24,971 nt of DNA from an uncultured Eubacteriales bacterium. Lineage in GTDB: Bacteria > Bacillota > Clostridia > Oscillospirales > Acutalibacteraceae. The stretch is from the NCBI GenBank assembly GCA_934725345.1, contig CAKVBG010000010.1, positions 1 to 24,971 on the forward strand, in the 5' to 3' direction. Numbering within the stretch: the stretch's first letter is position 1; each line of letters starts with the position of its first letter. The position numbers were made by a program, and so were the translations under genes. This document shows, piece after piece, positions 7,082-14,539 of this stretch. The notes below the pieces were generated by a model that saw only the letters and a list, made by a program, of their open reading frames with translations, was not told where the DNA came from and did not search any database.

Positions 7082-8398
7082 ATGAACTCATTTAATGAAG
7101 CTTGGGATCTAATTTGCGATTTCTGCAAAACAAAAATCACAGGTGTTGCTTACAAGACTTGGATTAACAGAATCGAACCCATTGAACTCGATTTTGAAAA
7201 AGGCAAAGCCGTGTTGATGGCGCCTAATGAATTCCATAGACAAACCCTGAACAAGTGCTATATCGTGCTGCTAAAAAGTGCGTTTCACGAAATTTTTGGT
7301 TCGGGAATTGATATCTGCTTTACAACACCTGATGAACTAAAGCACTTAAACAAAAAAAGTGACCAGAATCTTGCAATCGATTCGGACTACGAATTTACTT
7401 TCGACACCTACATAGTCGGGTCTTCAAATAAATTTGCACATGCAGCAGCATTAGCCGTGGCGGCCAATCCGGCCGGAGCATATAACCCGCTTTTCATCTA
7501 CGGAAATTCCGGTCTTGGAAAAACTCATTTGCTTTACGCAATTTCCAATGATGTTAAACGTAACAGTTCGAATAAAACCTGCTTGTATATCAAGGGCGAT
7601 GATTTCACGAATCAACTCATCGACGCCATTAGAAATAACACCATGAATGAATTTCATCAAAAATACCGCGAAGCAGATGTCTTGCTGGTAGATGACATAC
7701 AGTTCATAGCAGGTAAAGATTCTACCCAAGAAGAATTTTTTCACACGTTTAACTCTCTCTATGAGGCGAAAAAACAGATAGTTTTAACTTCAGATCGTCC
7801 GCCTAAGGAAATCCAGACCCTCGAAGACAGACTGCGAACTCGATTCGAATGGGGCTTGATTGCGGATATCCAACCACCGGATTTTGAAACTCGTATTGCA
7901 ATCATAAAGCGTAAAGCAGAGCTTCTAGACATTAAAATTCCAAATGAAGTTTGTGAGCATCTTGCAAAAAAACTAAAAACCAACATACGTCAGCTCGAGG
8001 GTGCTGTTAAAAAACTAAAAGCCCACCATCTGCTAGGCGGAGAGCCCATGGGGATTCAAACAGCTCAAGCGGCTATTTCGGATATCCTGAACAACGATCA
8101 GCCACCACCGATAACCGTTGAAAAAATAATTAACGAAGTTGCACGTACTTTTGGGGTGGACCCGGATGATATTCGTTCTTCAAAAAGACTCGCTTCTGTT
8201 TCAAATGCAAGACAAATTTCTATGTACATTGTCAGGGAAATAACTCAACTACCTTTAGCATCAATTGGTGACGAATTTGGGGGTAGAGATCACTCCACGA
8301 TAGTTTATGCTTTACAGCAAGTTGAGAAGACTCTTTCGAAGGATCCTCGCACAAAAGCTATGGTTGAAGATATTATAAAAAACATCAGAGACCGTTAA
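7082..8398 (+). CDS. dnaA: Chromosomal replication initiator protein DnaA
   Basis: AAA+ ATPase that binds origin DnaA boxes, opens the duplex and loads the helicase. The 438 residues comprise domain I (about 1-85), a short linker, an AAA+ domain with Walker A GNSGLGKT (141-148), Walker B LLVDDIQF (201-208), sensor I TSDRPPKE and box VII LRTRFEWGL, and NIRQLEGAVKKL as sensor II. The C-terminal DNA-binding domain has the signature FGGRDHSTIVYA (399-410). The recognition helix carries DHST rather than the commoner DHTT. This is worth noting because most nearby boxes deviate from TTWTNCACA at one position, although DHST occurs in other bacteria too. The ATG at 7082 follows CGGAGG at a slightly long spacing. 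Confidence 0.98.
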   Translation: MNSFNEAWDLICDFCKTKITGVAYKTWINRIEPIELDFEKGKAVLMAPNEFHRQTLNKCYIVLLKSAFHEIFGSGIDICFTTPDELKHLNKKSDQNLAIDSDYEFTFDTYIVGSSNKFAHAAALAVAANPAGAYNPLFIYGNSGLGKTHLLYAISNDVKRNSSNKTCLYIKGDDFTNQLIDAIRNNTMNEFHQKYREADVLLVDDIQFIAGKDSTQEEFFHTFNSLYEAKKQIVLTSDRPPKEIQTLEDRLRTRFEWGLIADIQPPDFETRIAIIKRKAELLDIKIPNEVCEHLAKKLKTNIRQLEGAVKKLKAHHLLGGEPMGIQTAQAAISDILNNDQPPPITVEKIINEVARTFGVDPDDIRSSKRLASVSNARQISMYIVREITQLPLASIGDEFGGRDHSTIVYALQQVEKTLSKDPRTKAMVEDIIKNIRDR

Positions 8399-8573
8399 AA
8401 AAATGTGTTTTTTATATAAAAAAAGTTTTCAACAAGTTTTCAACTTTCAACACTGAGTTTTCAACACAATTGTGGAAAACTCAAAAACTGTTGAAAACTT
8501 TCAACACTTCTCCACAAACTTTCAACATAGCACCTACCCGAGCTCTCGGCTTAACCATGCGGGTTCCAGACAG

Positions 8574-8609
8574 TTTTCAACTTTTCAACAGCCCCTACTA
8601 CTACTACTA
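8574..8609 (+). other. Basal unwinding element: two DnaA boxes, GC step, DnaA-trios
   Basis: Two overlapping box-like 9-mers, TTTTCAACT (8574) and TTTTCAACA (8582), are followed by a short GC step and five consecutive CTA triplets (8595-8609). B. subtilis oriC has the same order: tandem boxes, GC-rich spacer, and CTA-type DnaA-trios on which DnaA assembles along single strands to open the duplex. Identification rests on this layout; the trios here are more regular than in Bacillus. Confidence 0.85.
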
Positions 8610-8624
8610 CAGTAATATACTGTA
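8608..8624 (+). repeat. 17-bp AT-rich palindrome beside the DnaA-trios
   Basis: TACAGTA-ATA-TACTGTA has perfect 7-bp arms and begins within the last trio. It occupies the place where the duplex should first open. A further ACTGTA-type repeat runs on to 8630. It may be part of the unwinding element or a binding site for a regulator. Confidence 0.6.
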
Positions 8625-8671
8625 CTGTATAGGCGAAACGAAAATAAAAAATCAAAAAAAGGACTGGTTTT

Positions 8672-9790
8672 ATGAAGTTCCATTGTGGAAAACTTTTTTT
8701 AGCGGAAATTCTTTCCAATGTTCAAAAATCTGTGGCACAAAGATCAACTATTTCTGCTCTTGAGGGTATACTCATAACTTGCAGGGGTGAAACCGCACAG
8801 TTCTGCGGTTATAACACCGAACTTGGAATAAAAACGTCAATTAATGCCCATATTTTGGAAGAAGGCCAAATTGTGGTTAATGCTCACCTTTTCACGGAGA
8901 TAATTAAAAAGCTTCCGTCGGATGTAGTGGAGATAGAATCCACTGAAAATTTAACTATGTACGTCAGAGGAGGTCAAAGCACTTTTGAACTTGTTGGAAT
9001 AGACCCAAATGAATTTCCCGGACTACCGAGCATATCAGACGCTCAGAATTTTGAAATTCCAATTAACACCCTAAAAAGCATGATCAAGCAGACCATATTC
9101 GCAGTTGCAGAAGGAGACTCAAAACCTGTGCATATGGGGACGCTATTCGAGATAAAAGACGGGATATTAACCCTTGTTTCAGTGGATGGTTATCGTTTGG
9201 CCTTACGCAGAGAGCCAATCAAGGAGAATTCTGAACTCAGATTCGTAGTTCCCGGAAAGACTCTCAAAGAGGTCCTAAGGTTACTACCTCCAACAACTCT
9301 TGATAGTCAAGAAACCATCCAGATATCAGCCGGTATGAGGCATATTATTTTCAACGTCAATAATTACTTCATCGTCTCAAGGTTACTTGAAGGAGAATTT
9401 TTAGACTACAAAGCTACTATTCCCGAAAATTCTGAGTTTGATGTTAAAATTTCTACTCCAAAATTCATTGAGAGCATCGAAAGAGTATCATTGCTGATAA
9501 GCGACAGACTTAAAAGCCCAGTAAAATGTGTTTTCTCATCCGATAGAACTTTCTTGTCTTGCAACACACTTATGGGAAAATCTAGCGATGAAATTTCTTG
9601 TACAAGTAACTTGACAGAAGACCTGGAAATAGCGTTTAATAGCAAATATATGCTTGATGCTCTAAAAAACACTGGGTGTGATGAAATAAATATCTGCTTA
9701 AACGGTCCTTTAAGCCCAATAAAAATCTTGCCTCGTGAAGGAAATTCATTCTTGTTTTTGGTACTGCCCGTGAGAATCAAAGCTAACTAA
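8672..9790 (+). CDS. dnaN: DNA polymerase III sliding clamp, beta subunit
   Basis: Ring-shaped processivity clamp that tethers polymerase III and other factors to DNA. The 372-residue length is typical, with three clamp folds. Visible family landmarks are the LEGILI strand, DPNEFPGLP near 110, SVDGYRLALRR near 168-178 and a C-terminal strand ending LVLPVRI. The ATG at 8672 is preceded by AAAGGA. Codons 5-7 (CGK) are spelled by TGTGGAAAA (8684-8692), a reverse-strand TTTTCCACA DnaA box, so the origin extends into this gene and may shape its N-terminal sequence. The yaaA-type S4 gene that often follows dnaN in Firmicutes is absent; recF comes next after 37 bp. Confidence 0.97.
   Translation: MKFHCGKLFLAEILSNVQKSVAQRSTISALEGILITCRGETAQFCGYNTELGIKTSINAHILEEGQIVVNAHLFTEIIKKLPSDVVEIESTENLTMYVRGGQSTFELVGIDPNEFPGLPSISDAQNFEIPINTLKSMIKQTIFAVAEGDSKPVHMGTLFEIKDGILTLVSVDGYRLALRREPIKENSELRFVVPGKTLKEVLRLLPPTTLDSQETIQISAGMRHIIFNVNNYFIVSRLLEGEFLDYKATIPENSEFDVKISTPKFIESIERVSLLISDRLKSPVKCVFSSDRTFLSCNTLMGKSSDEISCTSNLTEDLEIAFNSKYMLDALKNTGCDEINICLNGPLSPIKILPREGNSFLFLVLPVRIKAN
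8684..8692 (-). promoter_or_regulatory. DnaA box within the dnaN start
   Basis: TGTGGAAAA is the reverse complement of TTTTCCACA and fits TTWTNCACA. It lies exactly on codons 5-7 of dnaN. Together with the identical box at 8471-8479 it is one of only two fully consensus-like boxes in the origin. Confidence 0.65.
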
Positions 9791-9827
9791 ACAAACAGCT
9801 GTCAATAAAATTCATGGAGAAAATCAA

Positions 9828-10934
9828 ATGCGTATTTTGACACTCAGCACAAATAATTACAGGAATCTCAAAAATAATTTCTTTGACTTTGACTTGAAAA
9901 TGAATTATATTTATGGGGAGAACGCTCAGGGAAAGACAAATCTGCTTGAATCGATATGGATGTTCACAGGTGCTAGGACGTTTCGAGGCACTAAAGACGC
10001 AGACTTAGTTGAGTTTGATGAGCAGTCTGCGAGACTGGACGGAAAGTTCTCTTTGGAGCAAAGGCAGCAAGAGATGAGTGTTTTTTTCTCGGGCGGGAAG
10101 AGAAAGATATTTCTTAACGGGATTCCCAAGAAATACCCTACGGAGGCGATAGGAAAATTCAGAGCAGTTTTGTTTACACCAATTCACTTATCGCTCATCA
10201 AAGACGGTCCGGATAACAGACGTAAATTTATTGATGGTGCTATGTGCCAAATTTCATCGGGGTATGCAAGGCTTGCAGCTAGTTACAGTCAAACTCTAAG
10301 GCATCGAAATTCTCTTCTCAAAGACCTGCAAAGCCACAAAGCTACTCACGATATGTTGGAGGTTTGGGATTTCAAACTTGCTCAGCTCGGAGCTAAAGTT
10401 ATCGGCCAGAGATTAAAGTATGTGGCTAGTTTGCAAAAAAAAGCAGCTAGGGTGTATTCGGAGATATCTCGAGGGAGAGAGGAGCTAAGTGTTCGATATA
10501 AATCCAGCTGTTGCCTCAAAGATTTACAAGAAATTTCCGAACAGAAAATTCGAGAATGTTTTTTGGGTTCGCTCGGGAAGGCGAGAGAAACGGATGTTAA
10601 GAGAGGCTACACTTCCGTAGGACCTCACAAGGATGACTTGGAAATATTTTTGAAGGGTAAAAGTTTGAAGGAATTTGGTTCCCAAGGTCAGCAACGCTCA
10701 GCAGTATTGGCGTTCAAAATTTCAGAAGCTAAAATACTTGAAGAACTCGTCGGAGAGCCGCCAGTAGTACTTCTGGATGACGTAATGAGCGAACTCGACG
10801 ATTACAGAAAAAATTATGTTGTAAGCAAACTCGACGGTTGGCAAATATTTATAACTGGTTGCGAGAAAGACTTGATTTCCAAGCTGAAAAGTGCTAAAGT
10901 GTTTAGAGTAAGGGATGGCAAAGCGGAAAGCTAA
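9828..10934 (+). CDS. recF: DNA replication and repair protein RecF
   Basis: SMC-like ATPase that helps load RecA at gaps and stalled forks. At 368 residues it matches the family. Walker A YGENAQGKTN is at about 29-38. The SVGPHKDDLEI motif, the ABC-type signature SQGQQRSAVLAFKI near 285-298 and Walker B VVLLDDVMSELD near 312-323 are intact. The ATG at 9828 follows a GGAG-type site. The gene stops at 10934, 27 bp before the preferred remB start, so recF and remB are probably one transcript with dnaN. Confidence 0.97.
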   Translation: MRILTLSTNNYRNLKNNFFDFDLKMNYIYGENAQGKTNLLESIWMFTGARTFRGTKDADLVEFDEQSARLDGKFSLEQRQQEMSVFFSGGKRKIFLNGIPKKYPTEAIGKFRAVLFTPIHLSLIKDGPDNRRKFIDGAMCQISSGYARLAASYSQTLRHRNSLLKDLQSHKATHDMLEVWDFKLAQLGAKVIGQRLKYVASLQKKAARVYSEISRGREELSVRYKSSCCLKDLQEISEQKIRECFLGSLGKARETDVKRGYTSVGPHKDDLEIFLKGKSLKEFGSQGQQRSAVLAFKISEAKILEELVGEPPVVLLDDVMSELDDYRKNYVVSKLDGWQIFITGCEKDLISKLKSAKVFRVRDGKAES

Positions 10935-10961
10935 CAGGATTTAGTGGGCTGGAGTGATAAT

Positions 10962-11228
10962 GTGATTCTGAATGTGGGAGCCGAAACTTTCGTGTTAGAT
11001 GAAGAGATAATCGGAATTTTTGACATAGACAAACTAACTGTTTTCAAGACCAACCGTGATTATCTGCTAAACGCCGAAAAGGGAAGCAGGATAGTGAATG
11101 TCAATGAGAATTTACCCAAGTCTTTTGTAGTATGCGTAGAGGGAGAGTTAAGATCGCAGAAGGTTTATATAAGCCCACTTTTGACTTCCACTTTGGTGAA
11201 AAGAAGCGTTTTGCCCGTCTCTGAATAA
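10962..11228 (+). CDS. remB: RemB-like protein (DUF370 family)
   Basis: An 88-residue homologue of B. subtilis RemB (YaaB) and related to RemA, DNA-binding regulators of matrix genes; it occupies its standard place between recF and gyrB. Family landmarks are VGAETFVLDEEIIGIFDIDKL at the N-terminus, LPKSFVV, and VYISPLLTSTLVKR at the C-terminus. I prefer the GTG at 10962, because GGAG (10951-10954) lies 7 nt ahead and the protein then begins MILNVGAE, matching the family. A GTG at 10944 would add six residues with a poorer site. The molecular role is known mainly from Bacillus, so the regulatory target here is unknown. Confidence 0.88.
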   Translation: MILNVGAETFVLDEEIIGIFDIDKLTVFKTNRDYLLNAEKGSRIVNVNENLPKSFVVCVEGELRSQKVYISPLLTSTLVKRSVLPVSE

Positions 11229-11249
11229 AAAATCAAGGGGGTGTGAGAA

Positions 11250-11645
11250 ATCAAGAAGTTTAATTTACCATGGTGTCCTTACTGCAGTTTGAGGTTATGG
11301 TACACTGAGGCTTTTAGATTTAAAAACAAATCTGACTTTGTTTGTCCGAATTGCAGGAGAAAGTCCAAGGTGTTTTTAGAGCCTTGTTTGTACAAGTGGC
11401 TAGAGATAACCGAGATTTTGTGTATGATTATCTTTGCGTTGACGATTTTCAAAAGCGGAGGCTACTGCATAATTGGCTTGATTTTCATAACACTCCTTTT
11501 TGGAATATTTTATATATTTTCGCCATTCATGGTCAGTTTGCTTTACTGGCCGAATAGTTCAGATGACGAACCACAAAAACAAACCAAAGATGAGTTTAAA
11601 GTTCATAAAGACTACGACGAGGAAAAAGAAATTTTTAGCAACTAA
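11250..11645 (+). CDS. Zinc-ribbon small membrane protein (CxxC-x19-CxxC type)
   Basis: About 131 residues. The reading frame begins (I)KKFNLPWCPYCSLRLWYTE, then CPNC 19 residues after CPYC. Two hydrophobic helices follow (about 50-66 and 70-90), then a charged tail of about 35 residues. This resembles the short 'CXXC-20-CXXC' bacterial family; function unknown. The start is a problem. AAGGGGG (11235-11241) sits correctly for codon 11250, but that codon is ATC. The in-frame GTG at 11241 is followed at once by TGA. The first ordinary start, TTG at 11289, would cut off the first CxxC and has no good site. I place the start at 11250 because it preserves the zinc ribbon. Noncanonical initiation, a sequence error or a recent start-codon mutation are alternatives. 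Confidence 0.65.
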   Translation: MKKFNLPWCPYCSLRLWYTEAFRFKNKSDFVCPNCRRKSKVFLEPCLYKWLEITEILCMIIFALTIFKSGGYCIIGLIFITLLFGIFYIFSPFMVSLLYWPNSSDDEPQKQTKDEFKVHKDYDEEKEIFSN

Positions 11646-11670
11646 AATTTTTTAGCGAGGGAGTTTTATT

Positions 11671-13611
11671 TTGGACACTAACAACATGGATATCCAAGAG
11701 GAGAAGTATGGAGCAGGTGAAATACAAGTTCTTGAGGGTCTTGAGGCAGTTAGAAAAAGACCTGGGATGTATATCGGCACAACCGGTCCTAGAGGGCTTC
11801 ATCATCTGGTTTATGAAATCGTGGATAACGCAATAGACGAGGCACTTGCTGGATTTTGCGATGAGATAACCGTGGAAATTTTGCCGGGTGAAGTAATTGC
11901 AGTTACAGACAACGGTCGTGGTATTCCTGTTGGAATTCATCCTAAAGCGGGTATCCCGGCAGTAACTGTTGTTTTTACGGTTCTTCACGCAGGTGGAAAG
12001 TTTGGTGGAAGCGGATACAAAGTTTCTGGCGGACTTCATGGCGTAGGAGCTTCCGTGGTTAATGCACTTTCGTCTTGGCTAGAAGTAGAAGTGTTCCATG
12101 GTGGCAATATCTACAAACAAGATTTCCGTCGCGGCATTCCAGTTGGAGAGCTTAGCGTAGTGGGAAGTACTTCGCAAAGAGGTACCAAAATAAAATTTAA
12201 AGCGGACCCCGAAATATTCAAGGAGTCTTGTACTTACGATTACGATACCCTACAACTCAGACTACGTGAACAAGCTTTTTTGAATGCAGGAATTAAAATT
12301 ATTCTCAAGGATTCGAGAGATTCTAAAAACCCCCGTCAAGATGAATTTTCTTATGAGGGCGGAATTAAGAGTTTTGTTGAGTATATTCATAAAAAACGAG
12401 GCCTATCGGTTATTCACGATGATGTGATAATGTTTTCTGGTACTCTACCCGATGGAACTTCAAGCGGAGAGGTTGCGTTCCAGTTTAACGATACCTACAA
12501 CGATTTGATGTTATCGTTTGCAAATAACATCCACACTATCGATGGTGGTACTCATGTTGATGGTTTTAAGCGTGCCTTTACCAGGACGATTAATGAGTAC
12601 GCAAGAAAATATAATTTTCTCAAAGACAGCGATAGAAATTTCTCTGGCGAAGACGTTCGTGAAGGATTGACCACTGTGATAAGTGTTAAGGTGCGTAATG
12701 CTCAGTTTGAAGGTCAAACCAAAACTCGTCTTGGAAATACAGAAGTTCGTGGATTTATTGATAATTTGGTAGGAGAAAAATTATCTGTTTATCTCGAGGA
12801 AAATCCATCTGTGGCTAAGTGTATTGTTGATAAGGCTTTATCGGCTGCTAGGGCTAGAGATGCCGCAAAAAAAGCTCGAGACCTGGTTAGACGTAAAAGT
12901 GCAATGGAAACCGCTTCTTTGCCCGGGAAACTTGCGGATTGTCAATCTAAGCTTTCTGAGGAAACTGAAATATACATCGTTGAGGGAGATTCTGCAGGAG
13001 GTTCTGCAAAATGCGGTAGAGATAGACGTTTTCAAGCCATACTTCCTCTTTGGGGTAAGATGCTGAATGTTGAAAAATCAAGGCTTGACAAGGTTTATGG
13101 TAACGATAAATTAATGCCTGTCATAACTGCTCTTGGATGCGGTATAGGCGAGGATTTTGATATAACTAAACTCAGATACGGCAAAGTTATAATCATGGCG
13201 GATGCCGACGTAGACGGATCTCATATCAGAACTTTATTGCTGACTTTCTTTTTCAGATTCATGCGACCAATCATCGAACAGGGGCATATATATATAGCCC
13301 AACCTCCACTTTACAGAGTGACTAAGAACAAAAAGCATTATTATGCATATTCTGATGAACAAAGAGATAAGATTATTTTGGAACTAGGCGGCGGAACTGA
13401 TATCCAGAGGTATAAAGGTCTTGGTGAAATGGACGCCGAACAACTTTGGGAAACCACTATGAACCCCGAAACACGTATCATGTTGAAAGTTTCCCTTGAA
13501 GACGCCGCTGCGGCAGATGAAACGTTCACTATCTTGATGGGAGATAAAGTAGAACCAAGACGCGAATTCATAGAAAAGAACGCAAGATATGTTACAAATT
13601 TAGATGTGTAG
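11671..13611 (+). CDS. gyrB: DNA gyrase subunit B
   Basis: ATPase subunit of gyrase, which introduces negative supercoils. The 646 residues follow the short Gram-positive form. The GHKL ATP site shows EIVDNAIDEALAG (about 49-61), DNGRGIPVGIH and GGLHGVGASVVNALS. The TOPRIM domain carries EGDSAGGSAKCGRDR (about 436-450) and DADVDGSHIRTLLLTF (about 511-526), followed by YKGLGEMDAEQLWETTMNP. LPLWGKMLNVEK has Trp where many gyrases have Arg, a variant I recall from Ruminococcaceae. I take the TTG at 11671 as the start, since GAGGGAG lies 7 nt upstream; an ATG five codons later lacks a site. A separate promoter follows its stop. Confidence 0.97.
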   Translation: MDTNNMDIQEEKYGAGEIQVLEGLEAVRKRPGMYIGTTGPRGLHHLVYEIVDNAIDEALAGFCDEITVEILPGEVIAVTDNGRGIPVGIHPKAGIPAVTVVFTVLHAGGKFGGSGYKVSGGLHGVGASVVNALSSWLEVEVFHGGNIYKQDFRRGIPVGELSVVGSTSQRGTKIKFKADPEIFKESCTYDYDTLQLRLREQAFLNAGIKIILKDSRDSKNPRQDEFSYEGGIKSFVEYIHKKRGLSVIHDDVIMFSGTLPDGTSSGEVAFQFNDTYNDLMLSFANNIHTIDGGTHVDGFKRAFTRTINEYARKYNFLKDSDRNFSGEDVREGLTTVISVKVRNAQFEGQTKTRLGNTEVRGFIDNLVGEKLSVYLEENPSVAKCIVDKALSAARARDAAKKARDLVRRKSAMETASLPGKLADCQSKLSEETEIYIVEGDSAGGSAKCGRDRRFQAILPLWGKMLNVEKSRLDKVYGNDKLMPVITALGCGIGEDFDITKLRYGKVIIMADADVDGSHIRTLLLTFFFRFMRPIIEQGHIYIAQPPLYRVTKNKKHYYAYSDEQRDKIILELGGGTDIQRYKGLGEMDAEQLWETTMNPETRIMLKVSLEDAAAADETFTILMGDKVEPRREFIEKNARYVTNLDV

Positions 13612-13655
13612 TTTTGTAGAATTTTGCTATAAATGAAGTATATTTTTATTTATTA

Positions 13656-13684
13656 TTGCATTTTGTTTTATGAAGATGTATAAT
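13656..13684 (+). promoter_or_regulatory. Promoter of the YcxB-like gene
   Basis: TTGCAT (13656-13661), a 17-bp spacer and a perfect TATAAT (13679-13684) lie in the 108-bp spacer after gyrB. Initiation near 13691 would give a short leader with AGGAGG before the ATG at 13720. This could also supply gyrA independently of gyrB. Confidence 0.75.
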
Positions 13685-13719
13685 TAGGAGCAAAGTTAAT
13701 TTATTTTTTAGGAGGAAAA

Positions 13720-14454
13720 ATGGATAAAGATTCATACCCCCCATCGTCTGGGGAACAAAATTTAAGTGGTGTTTCAAATACCACGAACTTAGCTCAAAGT
13801 GTTTTAGATGCTGAAAGTTCGAGCGATTTTAGCTCGGAGGAAAGCGATGAAGTTCGAAGGCGCAGGAAAGAGTTTACGGGTGATGAAAACGAGATAGTAG
13901 TTGATGATAACCCCGTGACCTATCAGGATGAAGTCACTGGAATAAAGGTAACCTACACTTTGACTCCTGAGGAGATTAGAGAGTTTGTTCATCATAGCAA
14001 AGCTTATGAAAAGTGTGGAAATATAAAAAGAACCCATACGGTTCTTCAAAGCCTTTTATTTACGATTTTAGTTTCCATGGCGGCTATAAGCGGTTCGTTT
14101 TACTACATGATTATGGCTTCGTTTCCACTGATTGCATTGGCACTCATGTGGATTATTCCGTTTTTTAACGTAAGAGCAGCAGCTAATAAGCTCTTTAAAG
14201 AAGGTCCGTTTATGGCTGAAATATTCCCCGATAAAATTGAAGTCGAAAGCAAAAGCGGAAATAAAACTTTGTTTTTGAATGATATGTGTGAGAGCGTTGA
14301 GAGTAACAACATGATAATGATTTTTACTCCCGATTCCGGTACGGCTATTCCGCTTCGTTCAGTGGAGCCAGAGTTACGCGCGGACATTCAAGCAATAGTA
14401 GCAGCAGGGACCAGCCCTTTAAACAAGGGAACTGAAAAAGAGAGATATCAATAA
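13720..14454 (+). CDS. YcxB-like membrane protein of unknown function
   Basis: A 244-residue protein. The first 70 residues are polar, serine- and acid-rich and probably disordered. A conserved-looking segment ITGIKVTYTLTPEEIREFV-type (about 72-90) follows, then two transmembrane helices (about 108-127 and 129-148). The C-terminal part (about 160-225) has MAEIFPDKIEVESKSG followed by a strand-rich region ending IPLR. This two-TM plus C-terminal domain layout matches YcxB-like membrane proteins, whose role is unknown. It lies between gyrB and gyrA, which are often adjacent, has its own promoter, and is followed by a structured 85-bp spacer before gyrA. The start is the ATG at 13720 with AGGAGG four bases upstream. 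The family assignment comes from architecture and remembered motifs, not a search. Confidence 0.7.
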   Translation: MDKDSYPPSSGEQNLSGVSNTTNLAQSVLDAESSSDFSSEESDEVRRRRKEFTGDENEIVVDDNPVTYQDEVTGIKVTYTLTPEEIREFVHHSKAYEKCGNIKRTHTVLQSLLFTILVSMAAISGSFYYMIMASFPLIALALMWIIPFFNVRAAANKLFKEGPFMAEIFPDKIEVESKSGNKTLFLNDMCESVESNNMIMIFTPDSGTAIPLRSVEPELRADIQAIVAAGTSPLNKGTEKERYQ

Positions 14455-14477
14455 TTCAAAGAATAATTTTAATTATT

Positions 14478-14517
14478 TTACTTTGCCAGGTTTTAAACTA
14501 ATCCTTGGTCAAAGTAA
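14478..14517 (+). promoter_or_regulatory. Stem-loop in the gyrA leader
   Basis: Arms TTACTTTG (14478-14485) and CAAAGTAA (14510-14517) continue inward with CCA/TGG and GG/CC across single-base bulges, giving about 13 pairs around an AT loop. No T run follows, so it is not an ordinary terminator. It ends 22 bp before the gyrA ATG and may affect gyrA expression or RNA processing. Confidence 0.5.
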
Positions 14518-14539
14518 TTAAGTTTAGAGAGGGTATTGA

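Larger units (their letters stand above)
8399..8671 (+). other. Replication origin oriC (dnaA-dnaN spacer)
   Basis: AT-rich gene-free DNA packed with DnaA-box-like 9-mers. TTTTCAACA occurs at 8426, 8458 and 8582, and reversed at 8489-8497. TTTTCAACT occurs at 8437 and 8574, and CTTTCAACA at 8444, 8498 and 8519. Only TGTGGAAAA at 8471-8479 (reverse of TTTTCCACA) fits TTWTNCACA; TTCTCCACA at 8508 is one off. The right end holds the trio element and an AT palindrome, given separately. The dnaA-dnaN location and the strand switch of flanking genes support an origin. The left part (8401-8424) is a plain AT-rich tract. Confidence 0.93.

Noticed and set aside
6891..7085. Small plus-strand frame before dnaA
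   Set aside because: It covers both divergent promoters and has no ribosome binding site or family resemblance.
8595..8609. CTA repeat as a plain microsatellite
   Set aside because: Its position right after tandem boxes and a GC step fits DnaA-trios better.
8470..8763. Open frame across the origin into dnaN
   Set aside because: It overlaps dnaN in another frame, is made of DnaA-box repeats and lacks a ribosome binding site.
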